This document shows positions 51,870 through 59,389 of a stretch of 64,000 nucleotides of DNA, piece by piece (position 1 is the stretch's first letter; the number at the start of each line of letters is the position of its first letter). Both the position numbers and the translations under genes were made by a program. This DNA comes from Bittarella massiliensis (ex Durand et al. 2017) (lineage in GTDB: Bacteria; Bacillota; Clostridia; Oscillospirales; Ruminococcaceae): NCBI RefSeq assembly GCF_017566145.1, contig NZ_JABFCL010000003.1, positions 186,001-250,000 on the forward strand, given 5' to 3'. The notes beneath the pieces were generated by a model. That model made no database searches. It saw only the letters and a program-made list of their open reading frames with translations, and was not told the DNA's origin.

Positions 51870-53231
51870 CTATCCCGCGAAGATGTCGCCCAGGTCCCGG
51901 ATGGTCTGCTCGGCGGTGGTGACGACGATGACGGTGTCCCCCAGGCGGATGCAGTCGGAGCCCTGGGGAATGATGGTCTTTCCCCCGCGCAGGATGCAGG
52001 AGAGGAGGATGTTGGGCTTGATGGGCACCTGGGCCAGGGGTTCGTCCAGGTGGCGGGTGGCGGAGGTGGCCACAAATTCCAGCGCCTCTGCCTTCCCCTC
52101 GACGATGTAGTGCAGGGTCTGCACCGCGCCGCCGGTGGTGTTTTCCATGGCGCGCACATAGCGGGCGATGTCGGTGCAGCAGAGGTCTTTGGGGCTGATG
52201 ACCGTGTCGATGCCCAGGTCGGAAAAGGTGTCCACATACTCGGCCCGGTTGATCTTGGTGATGCTTTTGGGGACCCCCACGTGGGTGGCGTACATCGAGA
52301 TGATGAGGTTTTCCTCGTCCATGTCGGTGAGGGTGACCACCGCGTCGGTAGAGGCGATCCCCTCGGCCCGCAGGATGTCCTGACGGCTGCCGTCGGCGTT
52401 GATGATGGTGGCCTTGGGCAGCAGGGCGGCCAGCTCTTCACAGCGGGCGATGTCCTGCTCGATGATCTTGACGGCGATGCCGCTGGAGAGGAGGCGGCGC
52501 GCCAGGTAGTAGGCGATGCGGCTGCCGCCGACGATGAGGGCGCTGCGGGTGCGCTCGGCGGTGAGCCCCAGGTTTTTGAGCAGGCTCACCAGGTCCTTGC
52601 TGTCGGCGGTGACCGAGATCTTGTCCCCCTCTTCGAGGGTGAAGGCGCCGGAGGGGATGTAGACCATCCCCCGCCGCTCCACGGCGCAGACCAGCACCTT
52701 GACCCGGATGAGCTTGTAGAGCTGGGAGAGGGGCTTGCCCCGCAGGGGGGAGTCGGCGCTGATTTTCAGCTCTACGATCTCCACCCGACCCTTGGCGAAG
52801 CGGTCGCGCTTGAGGAAGGAGGGAAACTGGAGCAGGTGGTCGATCTCCCGGGCGGCGGCCATCTCGGGGTTGATGGTCATGGAGAGGCCCAGCTCGTCCT
52901 TGAGGAAGTTGAGCTGGCCGGCGTATTCGGGGCTGCGCACCCGGGCGATGGTGTGGACGTTGGCCATTTTATTGGCCACCATGCAGCACAGGAGGTTGAT
53001 CTCATCGCTGCTGGTGGCGGCGATGAGGAGGTCGGCGGTGTCGATGCCCGCCTCCTCCAGCACCGACTTGCAGGCGCCGTTGCCCTGTACCACCATCACG
53101 TCGTAGGTCTGCAAACTCTCTTCCAGCACCCGGGGATCGCGGTCGATGACCACTACGTCGTGCCCGGCGCGGGACAGGCGGGCGGTGAGGGCCAGACCGA
53201 CCTTGCCGTCGCCGACAATGACGATTTTCAT
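51870..53231 (-). CDS. trkA: Trk system peripheral subunit TrkA
   Basis: 453 residues made of two RCK halves: KIVIVGDGKVGLALTARLSRAGHDVVVIDRDP at the N-terminus and SALIVGGSRIAYYLARRLLSSGIAVKIIEQD near residue 230, each an NAD-binding Rossmann motif followed by a TrkA-C domain (PLRGKPLSQLYK; HLDEPLAQVPIKP). TrkA gates the TrkH channel in response to nucleotides. AGAGGAG precedes the ATG. It is the first gene of the trkA-trkH pair. I see no ydaO-type c-di-AMP riboswitch in its upstream region. Confidence 0.93.
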   Translation of the reverse strand: MKIVIVGDGKVGLALTARLSRAGHDVVVIDRDPRVLEESLQTYDVMVVQGNGACKSVLEEAGIDTADLLIAATSSDEINLLCCMVANKMANVHTIARVRSPEYAGQLNFLKDELGLSMTINPEMAAAREIDHLLQFPSFLKRDRFAKGRVEIVELKISADSPLRGKPLSQLYKLIRVKVLVCAVERRGMVYIPSGAFTLEEGDKISVTADSKDLVSLLKNLGLTAERTRSALIVGGSRIAYYLARRLLSSGIAVKIIEQDIARCEELAALLPKATIINADGSRQDILRAEGIASTDAVVTLTDMDEENLIISMYATHVGVPKSITKINRAEYVDTFSDLGIDTVISPKDLCCTDIARYVRAMENTTGGAVQTLHYIVEGKAEALEFVATSATRHLDEPLAQVPIKPNILLSCILRGGKTIIPQGSDCIRLGDTVIVVTTAEQTIRDLGDIFAG

Positions 53232-53491
53232 TTCAACACCTCTCCTCTTTCGGGAAAAGAAAACATTTGTCGCGATGGATATATCTTAACACGTTATTAA
53301 CAAGAAGGCGAATGAAATTAACGAAATCTTTATATAAATCCCGCCCTGATTTTTTGTCGAAAAGGGAGAAAAACAAAAGGGCGAGCAGGGGGAGAGGGCT
53401 ACCGGGAACGGCGAAAATCTGCTATACTGTCTGGCAGGAGATCGCGGGGGAAGGGATCGGCCGCCCCCGGGGAAAAGGGAGGAAACGAGCG

Positions 53492-53782
53492 GTGGAAGAG
53501 CGGGTGCTGGAAGTCCCCAACCTGGACTACTTTGAGAGCGGAAACGACTACGTGGGCAGCCACAGGGGGTTTAACTACCGGATCTGGCCCCAGGCGGGCC
53601 GGCTGCTGGCCGAGACCTGGTACGGGTATTTCTGCCGGGCCAAGAGCGCGGTGGAGGGAGAGCAGTCCTTCCCCCTTGATGAGGAGGGGCGCGCCGCCTT
53701 AGAGGACTGGCTGAAGGAGGCCGACGCCGCCTTTGCGGGGAAGAGAGAGGCGGGGGAGCTGGAGGAAAAGCTGCGCATTTAA
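53492..53782 (+). CDS. Small hypothetical protein
   Basis: 96 residues from the GTG at 53492, with GGGAGG 8 bases upstream; the frame extends further but without a site. The sequence EERVLEVPNLDYFESGNDYVGSHRGFNYRIWPQAGRLLAETWYGYFC looks like a real folded small protein rich in aromatic residues, followed by an acidic helix (EDWLKEADAAFAGKREAGELEEKL). I do not recognise a family. A TATACT at about 53425 upstream could be its -10 element. It is followed by a good terminator. Confidence 0.6.
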   Translation: MEERVLEVPNLDYFESGNDYVGSHRGFNYRIWPQAGRLLAETWYGYFCRAKSAVEGEQSFPLDEEGRAALEDWLKEADAAFAGKREAGELEEKLRI

Positions 53783-53821
53783 GTGAGGGACCGCCTGCGG
53801 GTGGTTTGAGAGAACGGGAAG

Positions 53822-53852
53822 GCGGGCCGCCGGCAGTTGTGCCGGCGGCCCG
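53822..53852 (+). terminator. Intrinsic terminator
   Basis: GCGGGCCGCCGGCA / TGCCGGCGGCCCGC stem, with a weak CTCTTG tail, 40 bp after the small gene. Confidence 0.7.
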
Positions 53853-54032
53853 CTCTTGATTGTGCGGGGGAGGTGGGAAGTTCCCGACTGGCCGGGGCGC
53901 TTGGGGCGAGGTAGGCGGCAGCGAGGGAGAAAAAGAGGGACGATTTTTTATTGTGGACAGACTGTTGTCAGCTTTTTTGCGGTAGGATGGGAGCGGCAAA
54001 GGGGAAAACCCTTTGAGAGAGGAGTGGGTCAA

Positions 54033-54293
54033 ATGAGCGAAGAGTACTGCCAGTCCTGCGGGATGCCGCTGGGCGAAGGCGGAGAGATGCGGGGGAGCGA
54101 GGCCGACGGCAGCCCCAGCTGTGACTACTGCAAATACTGTTACGAAAAGGGCCGGTTTCTGGCCGACTGCACCATGGAGGAGATGATCGACTTCTGTGTC
54201 CCCCTCATGGCCCAGTCGGGGGTGGACGCCGGCCAGGCCAGGCGGCAGATGGAGGCGGTTTTCCCCCAGCTAAAGCGCTGGAAGCGGGATTGA
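54033..54293 (+). CDS. Putative zinc ribbon domain protein
   Basis: 86 residues from the ATG at 54033 (GAGAGGAG upstream). The order CQSCGMPL, ADGSPSCDYCKYCYEKGRF, DCTMEEMIDFCVPLM is that of the putative zinc ribbon family (PF12674 type), which occurs in many gut bacteria, often near transcription regulators. Two CxxC pairs bind zinc. The function is unknown but the family is recognisable. It converges on the ECF transporter operon through a shared terminator. Confidence 0.85.
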   Translation: MSEEYCQSCGMPLGEGGEMRGSEADGSPSCDYCKYCYEKGRFLADCTMEEMIDFCVPLMAQSGVDAGQARRQMEAVFPQLKRWKRD

Positions 54294-54300
54294 GCCAAAA

Positions 54301-54343
54301 AAGGGAGCCCCGGGACAGATCGTCTGTCCCGGGGCTCCCCTTT
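54301..54343. terminator. Bidirectional terminator
   Basis: GGGAGCCCCGGGACAGA / TCTGTCCCGGGGCTCCC with A- and T-rich flanks; ends both the zinc-ribbon gene and the minus-strand ECF operon. Confidence 0.9.
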
Positions 54344-54351
54344 GTGCCGGT

Positions 54352-55464
54352 TTAGCGGTAGAAGCCGTATTTGACCTTGATGCGCTCCAGCTTTTGGATG
54401 AGAGAGGGGCCGAAGAGGAAGAGGAAGAGGGCGGTCCCCGCCCCGTGGAGGGCGTCGTAGGGGACGCCGGAGAGGTAGAGGAGCTCCAGGGAGGGGAGGG
54501 TGAGCCCCATGCCCGAGGCGGGAAGGGCGCTGGCCATCACCAGGGCGGCGGCGTTCATAATCCCCCCGTAGACCACAAAGGTGGTGAGAAAGCCGAAGGA
54601 GGCGAGGGTGAGTCCGTCCAGCGGCAGCCGCTTGCGCTGGGCGGCCAGGCCGCAGAGGAGGCCCAGGGCGCCAAAGGCGTAGAGCCGCCAGCCGAGAAAG
54701 CCGCCCCCGCCGTCCCAGCGCTCGGCCAGGAGGGCCAGGGGGACGGCCAGTCCCAGGCAGAGGAGGGCGGCGAGGAGGGGGCGGGCGTCCCTCGCCCGCC
54801 GCCACTGCCAAAGGCCCAAACCCAGGGCGGCGGCGACGGCGGTGAGGGCCGCTGCCAGCAGCGCCGGGCGGATGCCGGAGAGGGGGCCCGCGCCCAGCAG
54901 GCGGACCGCCAGGGCCGCCGCCACCGAGAGGAGGGTGCAGGCCACCGGCCCCTGCACCAGCTGGAACCGGCGGGCGTTGGTGCGGTTGGCCGCGGCGCGG
55001 TTGAAGACCAGTCCCGCCAAAAAGCCCAGCAGCCCCCAGCTAAACATCTGCCAGGGGGTCCAGGGCCCCTGCATGGAAAAGAGGTTGGCGCAGAGCCGGG
55101 CCAGGGCGCCGGTGAGAAACCCCGCCTCGGGACCAAAGGCGATGCCGGCGATGAGGACCAGGGCGGTGCCCGGCTGCAGGGGGCCCGCCAGGTAGCCCAG
55201 CAGGTTGCCGCAGACGGCCAGGGCCGCCATCATGGCGATCATCACGATCTCCCGCGCCTTGGGCCGCCGCTTTTCGTAGACGAGGAAGAAGGGCAGGGAG
55301 GTGTAAAAGACGATCAGCAAACTGACCAGGAGGTAGCGCTGGTCGTCCAGCAGGGCAGCCCCCGCAAAGATGGTGAGGGGGATCAGCAGAAAGATGATGG
55401 CGGCGGAGAGGAGGGTGCGCCGCCTTCTGGCCCGGAGCTGTTGTTGGTCAAATTCATTGCGCAC
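54352..55464 (-). CDS. ECF transporter S component (probable cobalamin-specific, CbrT-like)
   Basis: 370 residues, larger than most S components. The second part of the N-terminal third shows S-component features: REIVMIAMMAALAVCGNLLG with the AxxxA helix pattern that contacts EcfT, and NLFSMQGPWTPWQMFSWGLLGFLAGL, typical of vitamin S units. A further set of helices follows. It would bind the vitamin in the membrane and hand it to the EcfA/EcfT module encoded just upstream. Control by a cobalamin riboswitch makes cobalamin the likely ligand. Its GTG start lies 82 bp inside the EcfA gene, an unusually long overlap. Confidence 0.8.
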   Translation of the reverse strand: MRNEFDQQQLRARRRRTLLSAAIIFLLIPLTIFAGAALLDDQRYLLVSLLIVFYTSLPFFLVYEKRRPKAREIVMIAMMAALAVCGNLLGYLAGPLQPGTALVLIAGIAFGPEAGFLTGALARLCANLFSMQGPWTPWQMFSWGLLGFLAGLVFNRAAANRTNARRFQLVQGPVACTLLSVAAALAVRLLGAGPLSGIRPALLAAALTAVAAALGLGLWQWRRARDARPLLAALLCLGLAVPLALLAERWDGGGGFLGWRLYAFGALGLLCGLAAQRKRLPLDGLTLASFGFLTTFVVYGGIMNAAALVMASALPASGMGLTLPSLELLYLSGVPYDALHGAGTALFLFLFGPSLIQKLERIKVKYGFYR

Positions 55465-57086
55465 AGTGAGATCACATCCTGACAGGTGACGGCCTCTGCA
55501 AACAGGTGGCGGGACATCCGGTTGGCGGAGGTGGTGTAGAAGCTGTTGCCGCCGAAAAAGCGGCGGGGCGGGTCCTGCGAGGCGATGGAGCCGTCGAAGA
55601 AGAGGGCGCAGGTGTCCCCGTATTCGGCGCAGAACTCGATGTCGTGGGAGACCATGAAGAGGGTGAGCCCTTGGGCCAGCAGCGATTTGAGCAGCTTGGC
55701 CAGGGAGGCCTTGAAGAAGGGGTCGAGGCCCTTGGTGGGCTCGTCCAGCAGCAGGATTTGGGGGCGGCGCAGGAGGATCTTGCCCAGGGCCAGGCGCTGT
55801 TGTTCCCCCCCGCTCAAGTCGTAGGGGTGGGCGGCGCGCCGGCCGGTCAGTTCCAGCAGGGAGAGCATCTCCTCCACCGCCTCCCGGCGGGCGCGATCGG
55901 TGCCGGGGAGGTCTGCCAGGGCGTCAAAGAGCTCCTCCTCGGCGCTCAATTCGGTAAAGAGGGCCTGGGGATTCTGGGGCAGCACCCCCAGGGCCAGACC
56001 GTCGGCCACCCTGACCCGGCCGCGGAGCGGCTTGAGCAGCCCGGCAATCAGCTTGAGGGCGGTGCTCTTGCCCGCCCCGTTGCCCCCCAACAGGCAGTAC
56101 CACTCCCCCCGGCGCACCGTCAGGGAGAGCCCCCGCACCACCTCGTCCTCCCCCCGCCGGTAGCGAAACCAGACGTTTTCCAGGGTGAGGGCGGGTTCCG
56201 CCGGGGGGAGGACAGCCTCTTTTTTGGGCAGGGCGGGCTGGGCGACCCCCTGGGGAAAGAGGCCGCTCAGCCAGAGCCGCCCCTCCCGCACGGTGACGGG
56301 GCAGGGCCCCTGGTGCTGCACCCCGGCGCAGATGCGCACCGCCGCCGGCAGTCCCAGGTACATGGGGTGCGCCTTTCCGGCCCGGCTCAACTGGGCGCTC
56401 ACGGCCTGGGGGGTGTCGAAGGCGGCGATCCGCCCCCCCTCCATCACCATCACCCGGTCGGCCAGGGGAAAGGCCTCTTCCAGCCGGTGCTCGGAGAGAA
56501 AAACGGTGGTGCCCAGTTCCCGGTTGATCTTGGCGAGGGTGGCGAGAAACTCCGAGGCGGCGATGGGGTCGAGCTGGGAGGTGGGCTCGTCGAGCACCAG
56601 CACCTGCGGCTGCATGGCCATCACCGCGGCCAGGTTCAGCAGCTGCTTTTGCCCGCCGGAGAGGGCGTAGACATCCCGGTGAAACCAGTCCTGAATGCCG
56701 AAAAAATGGGCCATCTCCGCCACCCGGCGGCGGATGTCGGGGGTGGGCAGCCCCAGGTTTTCCAGCCCGAAGGCCAGTTCGTGCCACACCTTGTCGGTCA
56801 CCAGCTGGGCGTCGGGGTCCTGCTGTACAAAGCCGATGGCGCAGGCGGCGGTGCGGGGGTCGAGCCGGTCGATGGGGGTGCCGCGGTAGAGGACCTCCCC
56901 CCGGCGGTCGCCGTAGGGGGCCATGCTGGCCTTGAGGTGGCGCAGCAGGGTGGATTTGCCGCAGCCCGAGCGGCCGCAGAGGACGACGAAGGAGGCGGGG
57001 GAGAGGGCGAAGCTCACCTCCCGCAGGGCGTCCTCCTCCCGGTCGGGATAGCAAAAGCTCAATCGGTCACAGCGGATTTCTTCCAT
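55383..57086 (-). CDS. Energy-coupling factor ATPase, two ABC domains fused
   Basis: 567 residues. First ABC unit: Walker A GRSGCGKST (about 38), signature LSGGQKQLLNLA (about 143), Walker B VLVLDEPTSQLD. Second unit: Walker A GGNGAGKST (about 332), signature LSGGEQQRLALG (about 424), Walker B ILLLDEPTKGLD. Both have the Q-helix region of ECF ATPases, so EcfA and EcfA' are one chain. It powers vitamin uptake with EcfT. Its start overlaps the EcfT end by 28 bp. The C-terminal 60 residues, including the part overlapping the S-component gene, have no clear domain. Confidence 0.9.
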   Translation of the reverse strand: MEEIRCDRLSFCYPDREEDALREVSFALSPASFVVLCGRSGCGKSTLLRHLKASMAPYGDRRGEVLYRGTPIDRLDPRTAACAIGFVQQDPDAQLVTDKVWHELAFGLENLGLPTPDIRRRVAEMAHFFGIQDWFHRDVYALSGGQKQLLNLAAVMAMQPQVLVLDEPTSQLDPIAASEFLATLAKINRELGTTVFLSEHRLEEAFPLADRVMVMEGGRIAAFDTPQAVSAQLSRAGKAHPMYLGLPAAVRICAGVQHQGPCPVTVREGRLWLSGLFPQGVAQPALPKKEAVLPPAEPALTLENVWFRYRRGEDEVVRGLSLTVRRGEWYCLLGGNGAGKSTALKLIAGLLKPLRGRVRVADGLALGVLPQNPQALFTELSAEEELFDALADLPGTDRARREAVEEMLSLLELTGRRAAHPYDLSGGEQQRLALGKILLRRPQILLLDEPTKGLDPFFKASLAKLLKSLLAQGLTLFMVSHDIEFCAEYGDTCALFFDGSIASQDPPRRFFGGNSFYTTSANRMSRHLFAEAVTCQDVISLCAMNLTNNSSGPEGGAPSSPPPSSFC

Positions 57087-57958
57087 TGGCGCTCTCCTTT
57101 CCAGTCGATCAGGGGGGGCAGAAAAAGCAGCGCCCCGTAGGCGGCGGCAGAACAGAGAAAGAGGGGGGTTGCGGGGGGGAAGACAACTCTGGGGTAGAAG
57201 GCCATCTCCCAGGCGCCGCTGAAGATGCCGGCGCAGGCCATGGCGAAGAGCCCCCCGATCAGCCCCAGCAGGACGCCGTCCTCCCGGGTGAAGCGGAAGG
57301 TGTGAAAGCTGGTTCGCCCTTTGAGGCCGTAGCCGCGGGCCTCCATCGAGTCGGAGGTGGCGATGGCCGCCTCCAGCGACCAGGAGAGGAGGATGGACAG
57401 TTCCCGCCCAAAGACCTGCAGCCGGGCCAGAGGGCCGCCCTGCCCCCCTCTGCCCAGGCAGCGCTGTCCCATGGACACCTCTGCAAACCGGGCCTTGAGC
57501 AGGGGGACAAAGCGGAGACAGATGGAGAGGGTGAGGGCGAGGGAGGGGGAGACCCGCCCGAAGAGGTAGACGATCTTGTCGGAGCGAAAGAGGGGCCCCA
57601 TGCAGGAAAACCAGAGGAGAATGCCCCCCATCAGCACACCGGTGGCCAGCCCGTAGAGAAAGGCCTCGGCAGTCATGGGGTTGTCGGCCAGGTAGAAGAG
57701 GACGGTGGCCCCCCGGTGGTTGAAGAGGGGGTTGACCAGCGCCGTCAGCGCCACCGCCGGCAGGAGAAAGAGGAGGGCCAGCCGCAGGGCGGCCGCCCCC
57801 CGCTGGGAGAGGGCGTAGAGGAGGGCCGAGCAGAAGGTCAGCCCCAGCAGCAGCGGGTGGAGGGAGAAGACCGAGGCGACAAGCAGGGCGGCAAAGTAGG
57901 AAAAGGTGACCAGGGGGTGGCAGCGGGCAAAGCTGCTCTCCCGCGGGGGGGCCCTCAT
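57059..57958 (-). CDS. ecfT: Energy-coupling factor transmembrane protein EcfT
   Basis: 299 residues from the ATG at 57958, overlapping the DUF4430 gene's stop as ATGA. It has about six to eight hydrophobic helices, the HPLVTFSYFAALLVASV start common to EcfT/CbiQ, and the two cytoplasmic Ala-Arg-Gly-type coupling helices, the second visible as SMEARGYGLKGRTSF. EcfT transmits ATPase motion to the S component. It lies between the surface protein genes and the ATPase gene in one operon. Confidence 0.88.
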   Translation of the reverse strand: MRAPPRESSFARCHPLVTFSYFAALLVASVFSLHPLLLGLTFCSALLYALSQRGAAALRLALLFLLPAVALTALVNPLFNHRGATVLFYLADNPMTAEAFLYGLATGVLMGGILLWFSCMGPLFRSDKIVYLFGRVSPSLALTLSICLRFVPLLKARFAEVSMGQRCLGRGGQGGPLARLQVFGRELSILLSWSLEAAIATSDSMEARGYGLKGRTSFHTFRFTREDGVLLGLIGGLFAMACAGIFSGAWEMAFYPRVVFPPATPLFLCSAAAYGALLFLPPLIDWKGERQWKKSAVTD

Positions 57959-59292
57959 CTGCCCCCCACGTCCTTGCCGAAGTCGCAGGTGTAGCACCAG
58001 ACCAGGGTGTCCCCGTCTTTGAGGGGGTACTGGCTGCACCCGTAGTTGGGGAAGACGCCGTTCACCTTGTACATCCACCCGCTGCCGCTGCCCACCTGCT
58101 TTTCGTAGAGGTGGCCGATCCCCTCGATATAGGCGCTGCCGTAGCCCGATTGGCTCTGAAACTCCATCTGGATGCGGTGGCTGCGGGTCACCCGCTTGAG
58201 CACCTCAAAGGCGCTCTCCCCCTCCTGAATCTCCACCTCGGTGGGGGGGAGGATGACCCCGTTTTGGGGGATGTAGGGGCGCAGGTTGTCGTCCAACTGG
58301 TCCCACCTGTCCAGCAGGGTGGTGCAGACGATGGAGACGGTGACGGTGGAGGCCTGGGGGGAGCTGGCGCTGCTCTCCCCGGACGAAGCGCCCTGCGGCG
58401 AGCTGGCGGAATGGCCGGCGCTGCCGGAGCCCGACGGGGCGGCGGGGGCGTTGGAACCGCCGCCCCCGGGGGCTGTCGAGGGGGCGGAGGACTGCGCCTC
58501 CTCCCCGCTGGGCTGATCGGGGGTCTCCGCCCCCTCTGCGGGGAGGAGGACCCAGCTCCCCCCCTCGCTCACAGAAAAGGAGAGGGTTTCCCCCTCTGTC
58601 TCCACCGGGCCGGCGTACTCCAGCGCGCCGCCGGTGTAGCGGTAGAGGGCGGCGTAGGCCGTCTCCCCCCCCGTTTTCAGGGAGAGATCGGCCCGCACCG
58701 GCAGGGCCCCGTTGTGGCAGAAAGCGAGGACAAGGGCGGGAGCGGGAGTCCCTTCCCCCTGCGCCGCCAGCAGCTGGGCGATCTCGTCGCCCTCCGACCC
58801 GCCGGAGACCACCTGCAAGTTGACGGGGGCCGCCGTTTCCAGCTGGTCGCAGGGGAGAGACCAGGTCAGCTCCCCCACCCCCTCGACGGCGAGGGAGCGG
58901 GTCAGGGGCGCGCCGCTCCCGGCGGCGGCCTGCAGTTCCTGCGAGGCCAGGCAGTTTTGGTTGGCGCCCCCGGCAAAGCGGGCGCGCTCTTCCGCCAGGG
59001 CCTGGGCGGCGGCCGCCCGCTCCTCCTCGGTGGCGCTGTCGCTCTGGTCCAGGGCCTGGGCGCGCTCCACCTGGCGGCGCAGAGCGCCCAGGGCGTTCCA
59101 GGAGTATTCCCCGGCGGCGTTCCCCTTCCGGGCGCTGTCCAGCAGGGTCTGGGCGGCCTCGATCTGCGCTCCCAGCTCCCCGCCGCGCCCGGCCGGTTCG
59201 ATGGTGGTCAACTTGTAAATCCCCGCCGCGGCGAGGAGGGCAAAAATGCCCACAACGGCCCAGAGGCGGGCCCTTTTCTTCCAGGTGCTCAT
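57955..59292 (-). CDS. Membrane-anchored DUF4430 (transcobalamin-like C-terminal) protein
   Basis: 445 residues from the ATG at 59292 (GGGGGAGA 7 bases upstream). One N-terminal membrane helix (LWAVVGIFALLAAAGIY) anchors an extracellular protein: a helical FIVAR-like segment (about 40-110), a beta domain (about 120-270), a Ser/Pro/Gly-rich linker, and a C-terminal DUF4430 domain (about 345-440) with EGESAFEVLKRVTR and SGSGWMYKVNGVFPNYGCSQ. DUF4430 shares a fold with the C-terminal domain of animal transcobalamin. In this riboswitch-controlled operon it is very likely a cobalamin-binding surface protein feeding the ECF transporter. Confidence 0.8.
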   Translation of the reverse strand: MSTWKKRARLWAVVGIFALLAAAGIYKLTTIEPAGRGGELGAQIEAAQTLLDSARKGNAAGEYSWNALGALRRQVERAQALDQSDSATEEERAAAAQALAEERARFAGGANQNCLASQELQAAAGSGAPLTRSLAVEGVGELTWSLPCDQLETAAPVNLQVVSGGSEGDEIAQLLAAQGEGTPAPALVLAFCHNGALPVRADLSLKTGGETAYAALYRYTGGALEYAGPVETEGETLSFSVSEGGSWVLLPAEGAETPDQPSGEEAQSSAPSTAPGGGGSNAPAAPSGSGSAGHSASSPQGASSGESSASSPQASTVTVSIVCTTLLDRWDQLDDNLRPYIPQNGVILPPTEVEIQEGESAFEVLKRVTRSHRIQMEFQSQSGYGSAYIEGIGHLYEKQVGSGSGWMYKVNGVFPNYGCSQYPLKDGDTLVWCYTCDFGKDVGGR

Positions 59293-59389
59293 CGGCGTCT
59301 CCCCCTTGGTTGGTTCCGTGCGCGCAAAGGGCGACCGGCGACGGGGCCGGTCGCCCTTTCTGGCGGGTGGGTGCGAACAGATGCGCCGG

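Noticed and set aside
53232-53490. c-di-AMP (ydaO) riboswitch upstream of trkA
   Set aside because: The region is short and AT-rich; none of the conserved ydaO boxes are seen.
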